Shown here: positions 51,399-64,000 of the stretch, piece by piece
Layout of the letters: every line of letters begins with the position of its first letter
Position numbering within the stretch: the stretch's first letter is position 1
From: Anomaloglossus baeobatrachus
Taxonomy: Eukaryota; Chordata; Amphibia; Anura; Aromobatidae
Direction of reading: 5' to 3'
Assembly (NCBI RefSeq): GCF_048569485.1
Contig: NC_134357.1
Coordinates: 360,559,927 to 360,623,926, forward strand
DNA: 64,000 nt
Program-made: the position numbers and the translations under genes
Notes under the pieces: model-generated
Databases searched by the model: none
What the model was told of the DNA's origin: nothing
The model's input: only the letters and a program-made list of their open reading frames with translations

Positions 51399-54300
51399 CT
51401 CCTTAAGGAGATAGCTTTCTCATGAGCCAGATCAGACACCCCCATACTTTGCACTGACGAGGGGCAAGCACCCCGAAACACCGTGTCTGCAAATTGGGAT
51501 TCTGATCTGGCTTATATATCCTGAGTCATATTGCAAAGGATTGTCAAAAATCCACTTGTGACTTTTAGGATCGCTACTTCCAATAGGTGGCGCTGTGCTA
51601 GAGTTTGTCTCCTTTACTGGAGAGACAATTTGAATATTTCCCAGAGGGGCATTGCAGCTATAAGTCCCCTTACCTGGCAGCCAGACTGGCTTGCAAAGTC
51701 TCCTTAAGGAGAATAGTGTTCCCCCGTGGAATTTTAGGGGCATTGCAGCTATAAGTCCCCTTACCTGGCAGCCAGACTGGCTTGCAAAGTCTCCTTAAGG
51801 AGAATAGTGTTCCCCCGTGGTCCCCACATAGCTTTCTCATGAGCCAGATCAGACACCCCCATACTTTGCACTGACGAGGGGCAAGCACCCCGAAACACCG
51901 TGTCTGCAAATTGGGATTCTGATCTGGCTTATATATCCTGAGTCATATTGCAAAGGATTGTCAAAAATCCACTTGTGACTTTTAGGATCGCTACTTCCAA
52001 TAGGTGGCGCTGTGCTAGAGTTTGTCTCCTTTACTGGAGAGACAATTTGAATATTTCCCAGAGGGGCATTGCAGCTATAAGTCCCCTTACCTGGCAGCCA
52101 GACTGGCTTGCAAAGTCTCCTTAAGGAGAATAGTGTTCCCCCGTGGAATTTTAGGGGCATTGCAGCTATAAGTCCCCTTACCTGGCAGCCAGACTGGCTT
52201 GCAAAGTCTCCTTAAGGAGAATAGTGTTCCCCCGTGGTCCCCACATAGCTTTCTCATGAGCCAGATCAGACACCCCCATACTTTGCACTGACGAGGGGCA
52301 AGCACCCCGAAACACCGTGTCTGCAAATTGGGATTCTGATCTGGCTTATATATCCTGAGTCATATTGCAAAGGATTGTCAAAAATCCACTTGTGACTTTT
52401 AGGATCGCTACTTCCAATAGGTGGCGCTGTGCTAGAGTTTGTCTCCTTTACTGGAGAGACAATTTGAATATTTCCCAGAGGGGCATTGCAGCTATAAGTC
52501 CCCTTACCTGGCAGCCAGACTGGCTTGCAAAGTCTCCTTAAGGAGAATAGTGTTCCCCCGTGGAATTTTAGGGGCATTGCAGCTATAAGTCCCCTTACCT
52601 GGCAGCCAGACTGGCTTGCAAAGTCTCCTTAAGGAGAATAGTGTTCCCCCGTGGTCCCCACATAGCTTTCTCATGAGCCAGATCAGACACCCCCATACTT
52701 TGCACTGACGAGGGGCAAGCACCCCGAAACACCGTGTCTGCAAATTGGGATTCTGATCTGGCTTATATATCCTGAGTCATATTGCAAAGGATTGTCAAAA
52801 ATCCACTTGTGACTTTTAGGATCGCTACTTCCAATAGGTGGCGCTGTGCTAGTTTGTCTCCTTTACTGGAGAGACAATTTGAATATTTCCCAGAGGGGCA
52901 TTGCAGCTATAAGTCCCCTTACCTGGCAGCCAGACTGGCTTGCAAAGTCTCCTTAAGGAGAATAGTGTTCCCCCGTGGAATTTTAGGGGCATTGCAGCTA
53001 TAAGTCCCCTTACCTGGCAGCCAGACTGGCTTGCAAAGTCTCCTTAAGGAGAATAGTGTTCCCCCGTGGTCCCCACATAGCTTTCTCATGAGCCAGATCA
53101 GACACCCCCATACTTTGCACTGACGAGGGGCAAGCACCCCGAAACACCGTGTCTGCAAATTGGGATTCTGATCTGGCTTATATATCCTGAGTCATATTGC
53201 AAAGGATTGTCAAAAATCCACTTGTGACTTTTAGGATCGCTACTTCCAATAGGTGGCGCTGTGCTAGAGTTTGTCTCCTTTACTGGAGAGACAATTTGAA
53301 TATTTCCCAGAGGGGCATTGCAGCTATAAGTCCCCTTACCTGGCAGCCAGACTGGCTTGCAAAGTCTCCTTAAGGAGAATAGTGTTCCCCCGTGGAATTT
53401 TAGGGGCATTGCAGCTATAAGTCCCCTTACCTGGCAGCCAGACTGGCTTGCAAAGTCTCCTTAAGGAGAATAGTGTTCCCCCGTGGTCCCCACATAGCTT
53501 TCTCATGAGCCAGATCAGACACCCCCATACTTTGCACTGACGAGGGGCAAGCACCCCGAAACACCGTGTCTGCAAATTGGGATTCTGATCTGGCTTATAT
53601 ATCCTGAGTCATATTGCAAAGGATTGTCAAAAATCCACTTGTGACTTTTAGGATCGCTACTTCCAATAGGTGGCGCTGTGCTAGAGTTTGTCTCCTTTAC
53701 TGGAGAGACAATTTGAATATTTCCCAGAGGGGCATTGCAGCTATAAGTCCCCTTACCTGGCAGCCAGACTGGCTTGCAAAGTCTCCTTAAGGAGAATAGT
53801 GTTCCCCCGTGGAATTTTAGGGGCATTGCAGCTATAAGTCCCCTTACCTGGCAGCCAGACTGGCTTGCAAAGTCTCCTTAAGGAGAATAGTGTTCCCCCG
53901 TGGTCCCCACATAGCTTTCTCATGAGCCAGATCAGACACCCCCATACTTTGCACTGACGAGGGGCAAGCACCCCGAAACACCGTGTCTGCAAATTGGGAT
54001 TCTGATCTGGCTTATATATCCTGAGTCATATTGCAAAGGATTGTCAAAAATCCACTTGTGACTTTTAGGATCGCTACTTCCAATAGGTGGCGCTGTGCTA
54101 GAGTTTGTCTCCTTTACTGGAGAGACAATTTGAATATTTCCCAGAGGGGCATTGCAGCTATAAGTCCCCTTACCTGGCAGCCAGACTGGCTTGCAAAGTC
54201 TCCTTAAGGAGAATAGTGTTCCCCCGTGGAATTTTAGGGGCATTGCAGCTATAAGTCCCCTTACCTGGCAGCCAGACTGGCTTGCAAAGTCTCCTTAAGG

Positions 54301-57300
54301 AGAATAGTGTTCCCCCGTGGTCCCCACATAGCTTTCTCATGAGCCAGATCAGACACCCCCATACTTTGCACTGACGAGGGGCAAGCACCCCGAAACACCG
54401 TGTCTGCAAATTGGGATTCTGATCTGGCTTATATATCCTGAGTCATATTGCAAAGGATTGTCAAAAATCCACTTGTGACTTTTAGGATCGCTACTTCCAA
54501 TAGGTGGCGCTGTGCTAGAGTTTGTCTCCTTTACTGGAGAGACAATTTGAATATTTCCCAGAGGGGCATTGCAGCTATAAGTCCCCTTACCTGGCAGCCA
54601 GACTGGCTTGCAAAGTCTCCTTAAGGAGAATAGTGTTCCCCCGTGGAATTTTAGGGGCATTGCAGCTATAAGTCCCCTTACCTGGCAGCCAGACTGGCTT
54701 GCAAAGTCTCCTTAAGGAGAATAGTGTTCCCCCGTGGTCCCCACATAGCTTTCTCATGAGCCAGATCAGACACCCCCATACTTTGCACTGACGAGGGGCA
54801 AGCACCCCGAAACACCGTGTCTGCAAATTGGGATTCTGATCTGGCTTATATATCCTGAGTCATATTGCAAAGGATTGTCAAAAATCCACTTGTGACTTTT
54901 AGGATCGCTACTTCCAATAGGTGGCGCTGTGCTAGAGTTTGTCTCCTTTACTGGAGAGACAATTTGAATATTTCCCAGAGGGGCATTGCAGCTATAAGTC
55001 CCCTTACCTGGCAGCCAGACTGGCTTGCAAAGTCTCCTTAAGGAGAATAGTGTTCCCCCGTGGAATTTTAGGGGCATTGCAGCTATAAGTCCCCTTACCT
55101 GGCAGCCAGACTGGCTTGCAAAGTCTCCTTAAGGAGAATAGTGTTCCCCCGTGGTCCCCACATAGCTTTCTCATGAGCCAGATCAGACACCCCCATACTT
55201 TGCACTGACGAGGGGCAAGCACCCCGAAACACCGTGTCTGCAAATTGGGATTCTGATCTGGCTTATATATCCTGAGTCATATTGCAAAGGATTGTCAAAA
55301 ATCCACTTGTGACTTTTAGGATCGCTACTTCCAATAGGTGGCGCTGTGCTAGAGTTTGTCTCCTTTACTGGAGAGACAATTTGAATATTTCCCAGAGGGG
55401 CATTGCAGCTATAAGTCCCCTTACCTGGCAGCCAGACTGGCTTGCAAAGTCTCCTTAAGGAGAATAGTGTTCCCCCGTGGAATTTTAGGGGCATTGCAGC
55501 TATAAGTCCCCTTACCTGGCAGCCAGACTGGCTTGCAAAGTCTCCTTAAGGAGAATAGTGTTCCCCCGTGGTCCCCACATAGCTTTCTCATGAGCCAGAT
55601 CAGACACCCCCATACTTTGCACTGACGAGGGGCAAGCACCCCGAAACACCGTGTCTGCAAATTGGGATTCTGATCTGGCTTATATATCCTGAGTCATATT
55701 GCAAAGGATTGTCAAAAATCCACTTGTGACTTTTAGGATCGCTACTTCCAATAGGTGGCGCTGTGCTAGAGTTTGTCTCCTTTACTGGAGAGACAATTTG
55801 AATATTTCCCAGAGGGGCATTGCAGCTATAAGTCCCCTTACCTGGCAGCCAGACTGGCTTGCAAAGTCTCCTTAAGGAGAATAGTGTTCCCCCGTGGAAT
55901 TTTAGGGGCATTGCAGCTATAAGTCCCCTTACCTGGCAGCCAGACTGGCTTGCAAAGTCTCCTTAAGGAGAATAGTGTTCCCCCGTGGTCCCCACATAGC
56001 TTTCTCATGAGCCAGATCAGACACCCCCATACTTTGCACTGACGAGGGGCAAGCACCCCGAAACACCGTGTCTGCAAATTGGGATTCTGATCTGGCTTAT
56101 ATATCCTGAGTCATATTGCAAAGGATTGTCAAAAATCCACTTGTGACTTTTAGGATCGCTACTTCCAATAGGTGGCGCTGTGCTAGAGTTTGTCTCCTTT
56201 ACTGGAGAGACAATTTGAATATTTCCCAGAGGGGCATTGCAGCTATAAGTCCCCTTACCTGGCAGCCAGACTGGCTTGCAAAGTCTCCTTAAGGAGAATA
56301 GTGTTCCCCCGTGGAATTTTAGGGGCATTGCAGCTATAAGTCCCCTTACCTGGCAGCCAGACTGGCTTGCAAAGTCTCCTTAAGGAGAATAGTGTTCCCC
56401 CGTGGTCCCCACATAGCTTTCTCATGAGCCAGATCAGACACCCCCATACTTTGCACTGACGAGGGGCAAGCACCCCGAAACACCGTGTCTGCAAATTGGG
56501 ATTCTGATCTGGCTTATATATCCTGAGTCATATTGCAAAGGATTGTCAAAAATCCACTTGTGACTTTTAGGATCGCTACTTCCAATAGGTGGCGCTGTGC
56601 TAGAGTTTGTCTCCTTTACTGGAGAGACAATTTGAATATTTCCCAGAGGGGCATTGCAGCTATAAGTCCCCTTACCTGGCAGCCAGACTGGCTTGCAAAG
56701 TCTCCTTAAGGAGAATAGTGTTCCCCCGTGGAATTTTAGGGGCATTGCAGCTATAAGTCCCCTTACCTGGCAGCCAGACTGGCTTGCAAAGTCTCCTTAA
56801 GGAGAATAGTGTTCCCCCGTGGTCCCCACATAGCTTTCTCATGAGCCAGATCAGACACCCCCATACTTTGCACTGACGAGGGGCAAGCACCCCGAAACAC
56901 CGTGTCTGCAAATTGGGATTCTGATCTGGCTTATATATCCTGAGTCATATTGCAAAGGATTGTCAAAAATCCACTTGTGACTTTTAGGATCGCTACTTCC
57001 AATAGGTGGCGCTGTGCTAGAGTTTGTCTCCTTTACTGGAGAGACAATTTGAATATTTCCCAGAGGGGCATTGCAGCTATAAGTCCCCTTACCTGGCAGC
57101 CAGACTGGCTTGCAAAGTCTCCTTAAGGAGAATAGTGTTCCCCCGTGGAATTTTAGGGGCATTGCAGCTATAAGTCCCCTTACCTGGCAGCCAGACTGGC
57201 TTGCAAAGTCTCCTTAAGGAGAATAGTGTTCCCCCGTGGTCCCCACATAGCTTTCTCATGAGCCAGATCAGACACCCCCATACTTTGCACTGACGAGGGG

Positions 57301-60300
57301 CAAGCACCCCGAAACACCGTGTCTGCAAATTGGGATTCTGATCTGGCTTATATATCCTGAGTCATATTGCAAAGGATTGTCAAAAATCCACTTGTGACTT
57401 TTAGGATCGCTACTTCCAATAGGTGGCGCTGTGCTAGAGTTTGTCTCCTTTACTGGAGAGACAATTTGAATATTTCCCAGAGGGGCATTGCAGCTATAAG
57501 TCCCCTTACCTGGCAGCCAGACTGGCTTGCAAAGTCTCCTTAAGGAGAATAGTGTTCCCCCGTGGAATTTTAGGGGCATTGCAGCTATAAGTCCCCTTAC
57601 CTGGCAGCCAGACTGGCTTGCAAAGTCTCCTTAAGGAGAATAGTGTTCCCCCGTGGTCCCCACATAGCTTTCTCATGAGCCAGATCAGACACCCCCATAC
57701 TTTGCACTGACGAGGGGCAAGCACCCCGAAACACCGTGTCTGCAAATTGGGATTCTGATCTGGCTTATATATCCTGAGTCATATTGCAAAGGATTGTCAA
57801 AAATCCACTTGTGACTTTTAGGATCGCTACTTCCAATAGGTGGCGCTGTGCTAGAGTTTGTCTCCTTTACTGGAGAGACAATTTGAATATTTCCCAGAGG
57901 GGCATTGCAGCTATAAGTCCCCTTACCTGGCAGCCAGACTGGCTTGCAAAGTCTCCTTAAGGAGAATAGTGTTCCCCCGTGGTCCCCACATAGCTTTCTC
58001 ATGAGCCAGATCAGACACCCCCATACTTTGCACTGACGAGGGGCAAGCACCCCGAAACACCGTGTCTGCAAATTGGGATTCTGATCTGGCTTATATATCC
58101 TGAGTCATATTGCAAAGGATTGTCAAAAATCCACTTGTGACTTTTAGGATCGCTACTTCCAATAGGTGGCGCTGTGCTAGAGTTTGTCTCCTTTACTGGA
58201 GAGACAATTTGAATATTTCCCAGAGGGGCATTGCAGCTATAAGTCCCCTTACCTGGCAGCCAGACTGGCTTGCAAAGTCTCCTTAAGGAGAATAGTGTTC
58301 CCCCGTGGAATTTTAGGGGCATTGCAGCTATAAGTCCCCTTACCTGGCAGCCAGACTGGCTTGCAAAGTCTCCTTAAGGAGAATAGTGTTCCCCCGTGGT
58401 CCCCACATAGCTTTCTCATGAGCCAGATCAGACACCCCCATACTTTGCACTGACGAGGGGCAAGCACCCCGAAACACCGTGTCTGCAAATTGGGATTCTG
58501 ATCTGGCTTATATATCCTGAGTCATATTGCAAAGGATTGTCAAAAATCCACTTGTGACTTTTAGGATCGCTACTTCCAATAGGTGGCGCTGTGCTAGAGT
58601 TTGTCTCCTTTACTGGAGAGACAATTTGAATATTTCCCAGAGGGGCATTGCAGCTATAAGTCCCCTTACCTGGCAGCCAGACTGGCTTGCAAAGTCTCCT
58701 TAAGGAGAATAGTGTTCCCCCGTGGAATTTTAGGGGCATTGCAGCTATAAGTCCCCTTACCTGGCAGCCAGACTGGCTTGCAAAGTCTCCTTAAGGAGAA
58801 TAGTGTTCCCCCGTGGTCCCCACATAGCTTTCTCATGAGCCAGATCAGACACCCCCATACTTTGCACTGACGAGGGGCAAGCACCCCGAAACACCGTGTC
58901 TGCAAATTGGGATTCTGATCTGGCTTATATATCCTGAGTCATATTGCAAAGGATTGTCAAAAATCCACTTGTGACTTTTAGGATCGCTACTTCCAATAGG
59001 TGGCGCTGTGCTAGAGTTTGTCTCCTTTACTGGAGAGACAATTTGAATATTTCCCAGAGGGGCATTGCAGCTATAAGTCCCCTTACCTGGCAGCCAGACT
59101 GGCTTGCAAAGTCTCCTTAAGGAGAATAGTGTTCCCCCGTGGAATTTTAGGGGCATTGCAGCTATAAGTCCCCTTACCTGGCAGCCAGACTGGCTTGCAA
59201 AGTCTCCTTAAGGAGAATAGTGTTCCCCCGTGGTCCCCACATAGCTTTCTCATGAGCCAGATCAGACACCCCCATACTTTGCACTGACGAGGGGCAAGCA
59301 CCCCGAAACACCGTGTCTGCAAATTGGGATTCTGATCTGGCTTATATATCCTGAGTCATATTGCAAAGGATTGTCAAAAATCCACTTGTGACTTTTAGGA
59401 TCGCTACTTCCAATAGGTGGCGCTGTGCTAGAGTTTGTCTCCTTTACTGGAGAGACAATTTGAATATTTCCCAGAGGGGCATTGCAGCTATAAGTCCCCT
59501 TACCTGGCAGCCAGACTGGCTTGCAAAGTCTCCTTAAGGAGAATAGTGTTCCCCCGTGGAATTTTAGGGGCATTGCAGCTATAAGTCCCCTTACCTGGCA
59601 GCCAGACTGGCTTGCAAAGTCTCCTTAAGGAGAATAGTGTTCCCCCGTGGTCCCCACATAGCTTTCTCATGAGCCAGATCAGACACCCCCATACTTTGCA
59701 CTGACGAGGGGCAAGCACCCCGAAACACCGTGTCTGCAAATTGGGATTCTGATCTGGCTTATATATCCTGAGTCATATTGCAAAGGATTGTCAAAAATCC
59801 ACTTGTGACTTTTAGGATCGCTACTTCCAATAGGTGGCGCTGTGCTAGAGTTTGTCTCCTTTACTGGAGAGACAATTTGAATATTTCCCAGAGGGGCATT
59901 GCAGCTATAAGTCCCCTTACCTGGCAGCCAGACTGGCTTGCAAAGTCTCCTTAAGGAGAATAGTGTTCCCCCGTGGAATTTTAGGGGCATTGCAGCTATA
60001 AGTCCCCTTACCTGGCAGCCAGACTGGCTTGCAAAGTCTCCTTAAGGAGAATAGTGTTCCCCCGTGGTCCCCACATAGCTTTCTCATGAGCCAGATCAGA
60101 CACCCCCATACTTTGCACTGACGAGGGGCAAGCACCCCGAAACACCGTGTCTGCAAATTGGGATTCTGATCTGGCTTATATATCCTGAGTCATATTGCAA
60201 AGGATTGTCAAAAATCCACTTGTGACTTTTAGGATCGCTACTTCCAATAGGTGGCGCTGTGCTAGAGTTTGTCTCCTTTACTGGAGAGACAATTTGAATA

Positions 60301-61963
60301 TTTCCCAGAGGGGCATTGCAGCTATAAGTCCCCTTACCTGGCAGCCAGACTGGCTTGCAAAGTCTCCTTAAGGAGAATAGTGTTCCCCCGTGGAATTTTA
60401 GGGGCATTGCAGCTATAAGTCCCCTTACCTGGCAGCCAGACTGGCTTGCAAAGTCTCCTTAAGGAGAATAGTGTTCCCCCGTGGTCCCCACATAGCTTTC
60501 TCATGAGCCAGATCAGACACCCCCATACTTTGCACTGACGAGGGGCAAGCACCCCGAAACACCGTGTCTGCAAATTGGGATTCTGATCTGGCTTATATAT
60601 CCTGAGTCATATTGCAAAGGATTGTCAAAAATCCACTTGTGACTTTTAGGATCGCTACTTCCAATAGGTGGCGCTGTGCTAGAGTTTGTCTCCTTTACTG
60701 GAGAGACAATTTGAATATTTCCCAGAGGGGCATTGCAGCTATAAGTCCCCTTACCTGGCAGCCAGACTGGCTTGCAAAGTCTCCTTAAGGAGAATAGTGT
60801 TCCCCCGTGGAATTTTAGGGGCATTGCAGCTATAAGTCCCCTTACCTGGCAGCCAGACTGGCTTGCAAAGTCTCCTTAAGGAGAATAGTGTTCCCCCGTG
60901 GTCCCCACATAGCTTTCTCATGAGCCAGATCAGACACCCCCATACTTTGCACTGACGAGGGGCAAGCACCCCGAAACACCGTGTCTGCAAATTGGGATTC
61001 TGATCTGGCTTATATATCCTGAGTCATATTGCAAAGGATTGTCAAAAATCCACTTGTGACTTTTAGGATCGCTACTTCCAATAGGTGGCGCTGTGCTAGA
61101 GTTTGTCTCCTTTACTGGAGAGACAATTTGAATATTTCCCAGAGGGGCATTGCAGCTATAAGTCCCCTTACCTGGCAGCCAGACTGGCTTGCAAAGTCTC
61201 CTTAAGGAGAATAGTGTTCCCCCGTGGAATTTTAGGGGCATTGCAGCTATAAGTCCCCTTACCTGGCAGCCAGACTGGCTTGCAAAGTCTCCTTAAGGAG
61301 AATAGTGTTCCCCCGTGGTCCCCACATAGCTTTCTCATGAGCCAGATCAGACACCCCCATACTTTGCACTGACGAGGGGCAAGCACCCCGAAACACCGTG
61401 TCTGCAAATTGGGATTCTGATCTGGCTTATATATCCTGAGTCATATTGCAAAGGATTGTCAAAAATCCACTTGTGACTTTTAGGATCGCTACTTCCAATA
61501 GGTGGCGCTGTGCTAGAGTTTGTCTCCTTTACTGGAGAGACAATTTGAATATTTCCCAGAGGGGCATTGCAGCTATAAGTCCCCTTACCTGGCAGCCAGA
61601 CTGGCTTGCAAAGTCTCCTTAAGGAGAATAGTGTTCCCCCGTGGAATTTTAGGGGCATTGCAGCTATAAGTCCCCTTACCTGGCAGCCAGACTGGCTTGC
61701 AAAGTCTCCTTAAGGAGAATAGTGTTCCCCCGTGGTCCCCACATAGCTTTCTCATGAGCCAGATCAGACACCCCCATACTTTGCACTGACGAGGGGCAAG
61801 CACCCCGAAACACCGTGTCTGCAAATTGGGATTCTGATCTGGCTTATATATCCTGAGTCATATTGCAAAGGATTGTCAAAAATCCACTTGTGACTTTTAG
61901 GATCGCTACTTCCAATAGGTGGCGCTGTGCTAGAGTTTGTCTCCTTTACTGGAGAGACAATTT
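51098..61963. repeat. Homogeneous satellite array: 25 full units (417 bp) plus partial units, with an inverted left edge
   Basis: The word gagccagatcagacaccc recurs from 51424 to 61756. Of 25 intervals, 23 are 417 bases, one is 415 (the agagtttg to agtttg change near 52852) and one is 326 (57676-58001). Each 417-base unit contains a 91-base block in tandem twice (ggggcattgcagctataagt ... ccgtggaatttta); the 326-base unit has it once. The leftmost 300 bases are the same sequence inverted, joined at CTCCTTAAGGAG (51399-51410). The 12-base word CACTATTATACA flanks the whole (51086-51097, 61964-61975). Repeated 79- and 103-codon frames are not genes. Confidence 0.97.
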
Positions 61964-61975
61964 CACTATTATACA

Positions 61976-62862
61976 TAAATTTATTGAACATTCATTCTGC
62001 AAATTTATTGGAAATTAATTGTTTTGGCTTTTCCTTTTCTCTTATAGAAGGCCTGCGGATCTTCTATGAAGCATCTGCATGTGACCTTATCTTGCCGCAA
62101 GTCCACTGTATTGAACTGTACCGCATTTCTGACTGATCCGGCATTGCAGCAGAATTCCGCTGATGTGCGCGTAGCCTTACACTGCCACAGTATAAATTGT
62201 TTCTTAGCAAACATAATGGCTGCAGCCAATCACTGAGCGCAGCGGCTTTTCATTTGTAGATTACAGGACACAGGTCTGATTGGTTGCAGCGCTGTCAACG
62301 TGACGTGAGCGCTGCAGCCAGACAACAGCCACTGGAGCAGTGTCAGAGCTGGCGCTGGACTCTGGGTCGAGTAAGTATTACTCTGATTTTTTTAAAGAAG
62401 CACTCCCATAAAACCTATTGCCTAAATCTGTCTAATTGCATACGTAGTTTAGCGTAGCTGTGATAATATGCTCTCCAATTACAGTCTCCACCGGTGTCCA
62501 GCTCACCGTTCCTCTTCTGCGTCATGTGACTTCTTTACCAATTTTCCAGATTATACTGGGGGTTTTATGTGAGCCAGGAGTCACTTTTAGGGTACGCTCA
62601 CACTAGCACATAAATAAATGTCCTGTCCTATTCTCGCACCCATAGACTTAGACAAGTCTTATCTGATTTACCGTCCTCTCGTAGCACGCTGTGATTTTTT
62701 TTTCCTTCACGCCAAATAAAGCCGAGAAGAAAAAAAACGCAGGCCTGCTCTGCCCCATAGAATAACATGGATCCGAGTGCAATCCCTTTTTTTATCGGAT
62801 GTGAGCAAACCCTTACATTGTCTAAAGAGTGTCAGAACAAGCTCCATAGGCTTACATTGTAA
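61976..62862. other. Flank of the satellite and unassigned MITE-like sequence
   Basis: Includes MITE-style words (tgcgcgtagccttac near 62168, tagggtacgctcacactagc near 62590). No gene supported. Confidence 0.4.
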
Positions 62863-63746
62863 GGGCTCTTTCCACTTGCGATTTCCATGTGCGAGTACGA
62901 TCCGATAAAAAAATCGGATCGCACTCGCACCAGTGTTAAGCTATGAGGCCGTGTCCTCAAGCTAAATTTTTAACGGCACGACTCGTGCTCTCAGTGAAAT
63001 CACAGCATGCTGCGATTTGCACAGAGTCTCAGCTCTCGCACCCCCATGCAAGCCTATGGGAGCGAGAAAAAAATCAGAATACGGGTGGCATACGCATGTC
63101 ATACAGAGGGCATACGCATGTCACACGGATCCTTGACACTTGCATACAGTGTCGGACTAGCTACCGGAGGAATCTCCAGTAATACCAGGCTTGGCCGCGG
63201 TTACATGCACTGAACTCCGGAGCTGTCACCTGAGCTCCGGAGTGCAGCCTGGACTGAACAGCGAGTGCTGAGTAATTGATTCCCCGGCGATTGCTGTTCA
63301 GTTCATGACAGCTGCAAACAGACTGTGCTGAACTCTGGAGTTCAGGTGAGAGCTCCGGAGTTCAGTGCTGGGAACCGCGGCCAGGACTGGTATTACTGGA
63401 GATTCGTCCGGTAGCCAGTCTGACGCTGCTTGCATAAACACTCACATAGCATCCGTATGACATGCGAGGGCTATGTGAGAGAGAAAAAAACCCCATTGCA
63501 CGCAGACCACACGCAGGACACTCGACTCACATTTGTAGCCGAGTATCGCGTGATTTTTTTATGATTCAATAATTTTTGATTAGGTTTTCAAAGTTTATAC
63601 ATAAAACAGTTCTAACAAAAACAATAAAACAGAATGTGCTGTATAGCATTACCTCATGCTATATCAAACAAATATAGACATATATAAAAAAAGAAAACAA
63701 AACAAATAACTGCAGTGATTTTTTTAATGCAAGTGGACAAGAGCCC
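62863..63746. mobile_element. PIF/Harbinger-like MITE, TAA duplication
   Basis: Ends GGGCTCTTTCCACTTGCG and, inverted, GGGCTCTTGTCCACTTGC, flanked by TAA (62860-62862, 63747-63749). Inside, 63170-63420 is a second inverted repeat (ggaatctccagtaatacc against ggtattactggagattc). Confidence 0.82.
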
Positions 63747-63804
63747 TAAGAGAGACTTCCAGCTCATACATAAAACTCCAGTGTAAACCGGCGAGTCAGA
63801 ATAA

Positions 63805-64000
63805 GGCCCTGTGCGCACACTGCGTTTTTACCCGCTTTTTATTGCATTTTTGCGGCTGAAATTTCTTGAGAAAATGGTTGTAACCTTTCTGCAGACATTG
63901 CCCAGCAAAACCTATGGGAAAAAAAAAAAAAAAAAAGCTGTGCGCACACTTTTTTTTTTCCCAAGAAAATTCTTTCTGCAGAATTTGAGAAAAAGATTGA
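63805..64000. mobile_element. Left end of a MITE running out of the window
   Basis: GGCCCTGTGCGCACACTGCG directly after TAA, then AAAA/TTTT-rich sequence with ctgcag words, like the MITE at 49921-50228. The right end is beyond 64000. Confidence 0.5.

Noticed and set aside
51432-61991. Dozens of repeated 79- and 103-codon frames on the - strand
   Set aside because: They are identical because the 417-base satellite unit is repeated. They have no domain, no start context and no conservation apart from the repeat itself.

Overview
The window looks like nuclear DNA of a vertebrate with a large, transposon-rich genome, most likely a frog or toad. The reasons are one spliced gene whose protein closely matches vertebrate LC3A, and many TTAA-flanked T2/Kolobok-type MITEs (ends TTAAAGG), Tc1 elements and hAT elements of the kind that fill amphibian genomes. 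The species is inferred, not shown.

Host genes. Only two host genes are clear. MAP1LC3A (autophagy protein LC3A) is on the + strand with four coding exons at 24220-24259, 28112-28167, 36705-36811 and 44187-44346, introns of about 3.9, 8.5 and 7.4 kb, and a poly(A) signal at 45744. The reading frame and all splice junctions are intact. Its stop codon directly follows Gly120, so the residue that ATG4 normally removes is not encoded. An elongator tRNA-Met(CAT) gene lies on the - strand about 440 bp upstream of the LC3A start, and the promoter between them holds a perfect CRE and an M-box.

1-4750: TTAA-flanked MITEs and T2/Kolobok MITEs. 4752-8315: a Tc1 transposon containing a PIF/Harbinger-like MITE, which itself contains a second Harbinger MITE and a solo LTR. 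8673-23107: a three-level nest. A solo LTR holds a short LTR retroelement (9166-22381), and one LTR of that holds an 8.8 kb hAT transposon (9311-18141). Target-site duplications support the two inner insertions, and the other LTR is a natural empty site for the hAT. The hAT has an uninterrupted 1,241-codon transposase and large tandem arrays at both ends. The LTR element encodes a cold-shock-like domain instead of polymerase functions.

24.2-44.3 kb: the LC3A introns hold two minisatellites, MITEs, Tc1 copies (one nearly full-length at 36904-40460), a 5'-truncated LINE and a fold-back element. 45.8-51 kb: TTAA elements, a deleted mariner, and hAT and Harbinger MITEs. 51098-61963: a very homogeneous satellite of 25 full units (417 bp) plus an inverted partial unit at its left edge. 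62-64 kb: more Harbinger-type MITEs.

The two host genes are not known to act together. Most of the rest is layered mobile DNA, and its insertion order can be read from the target-site duplications.
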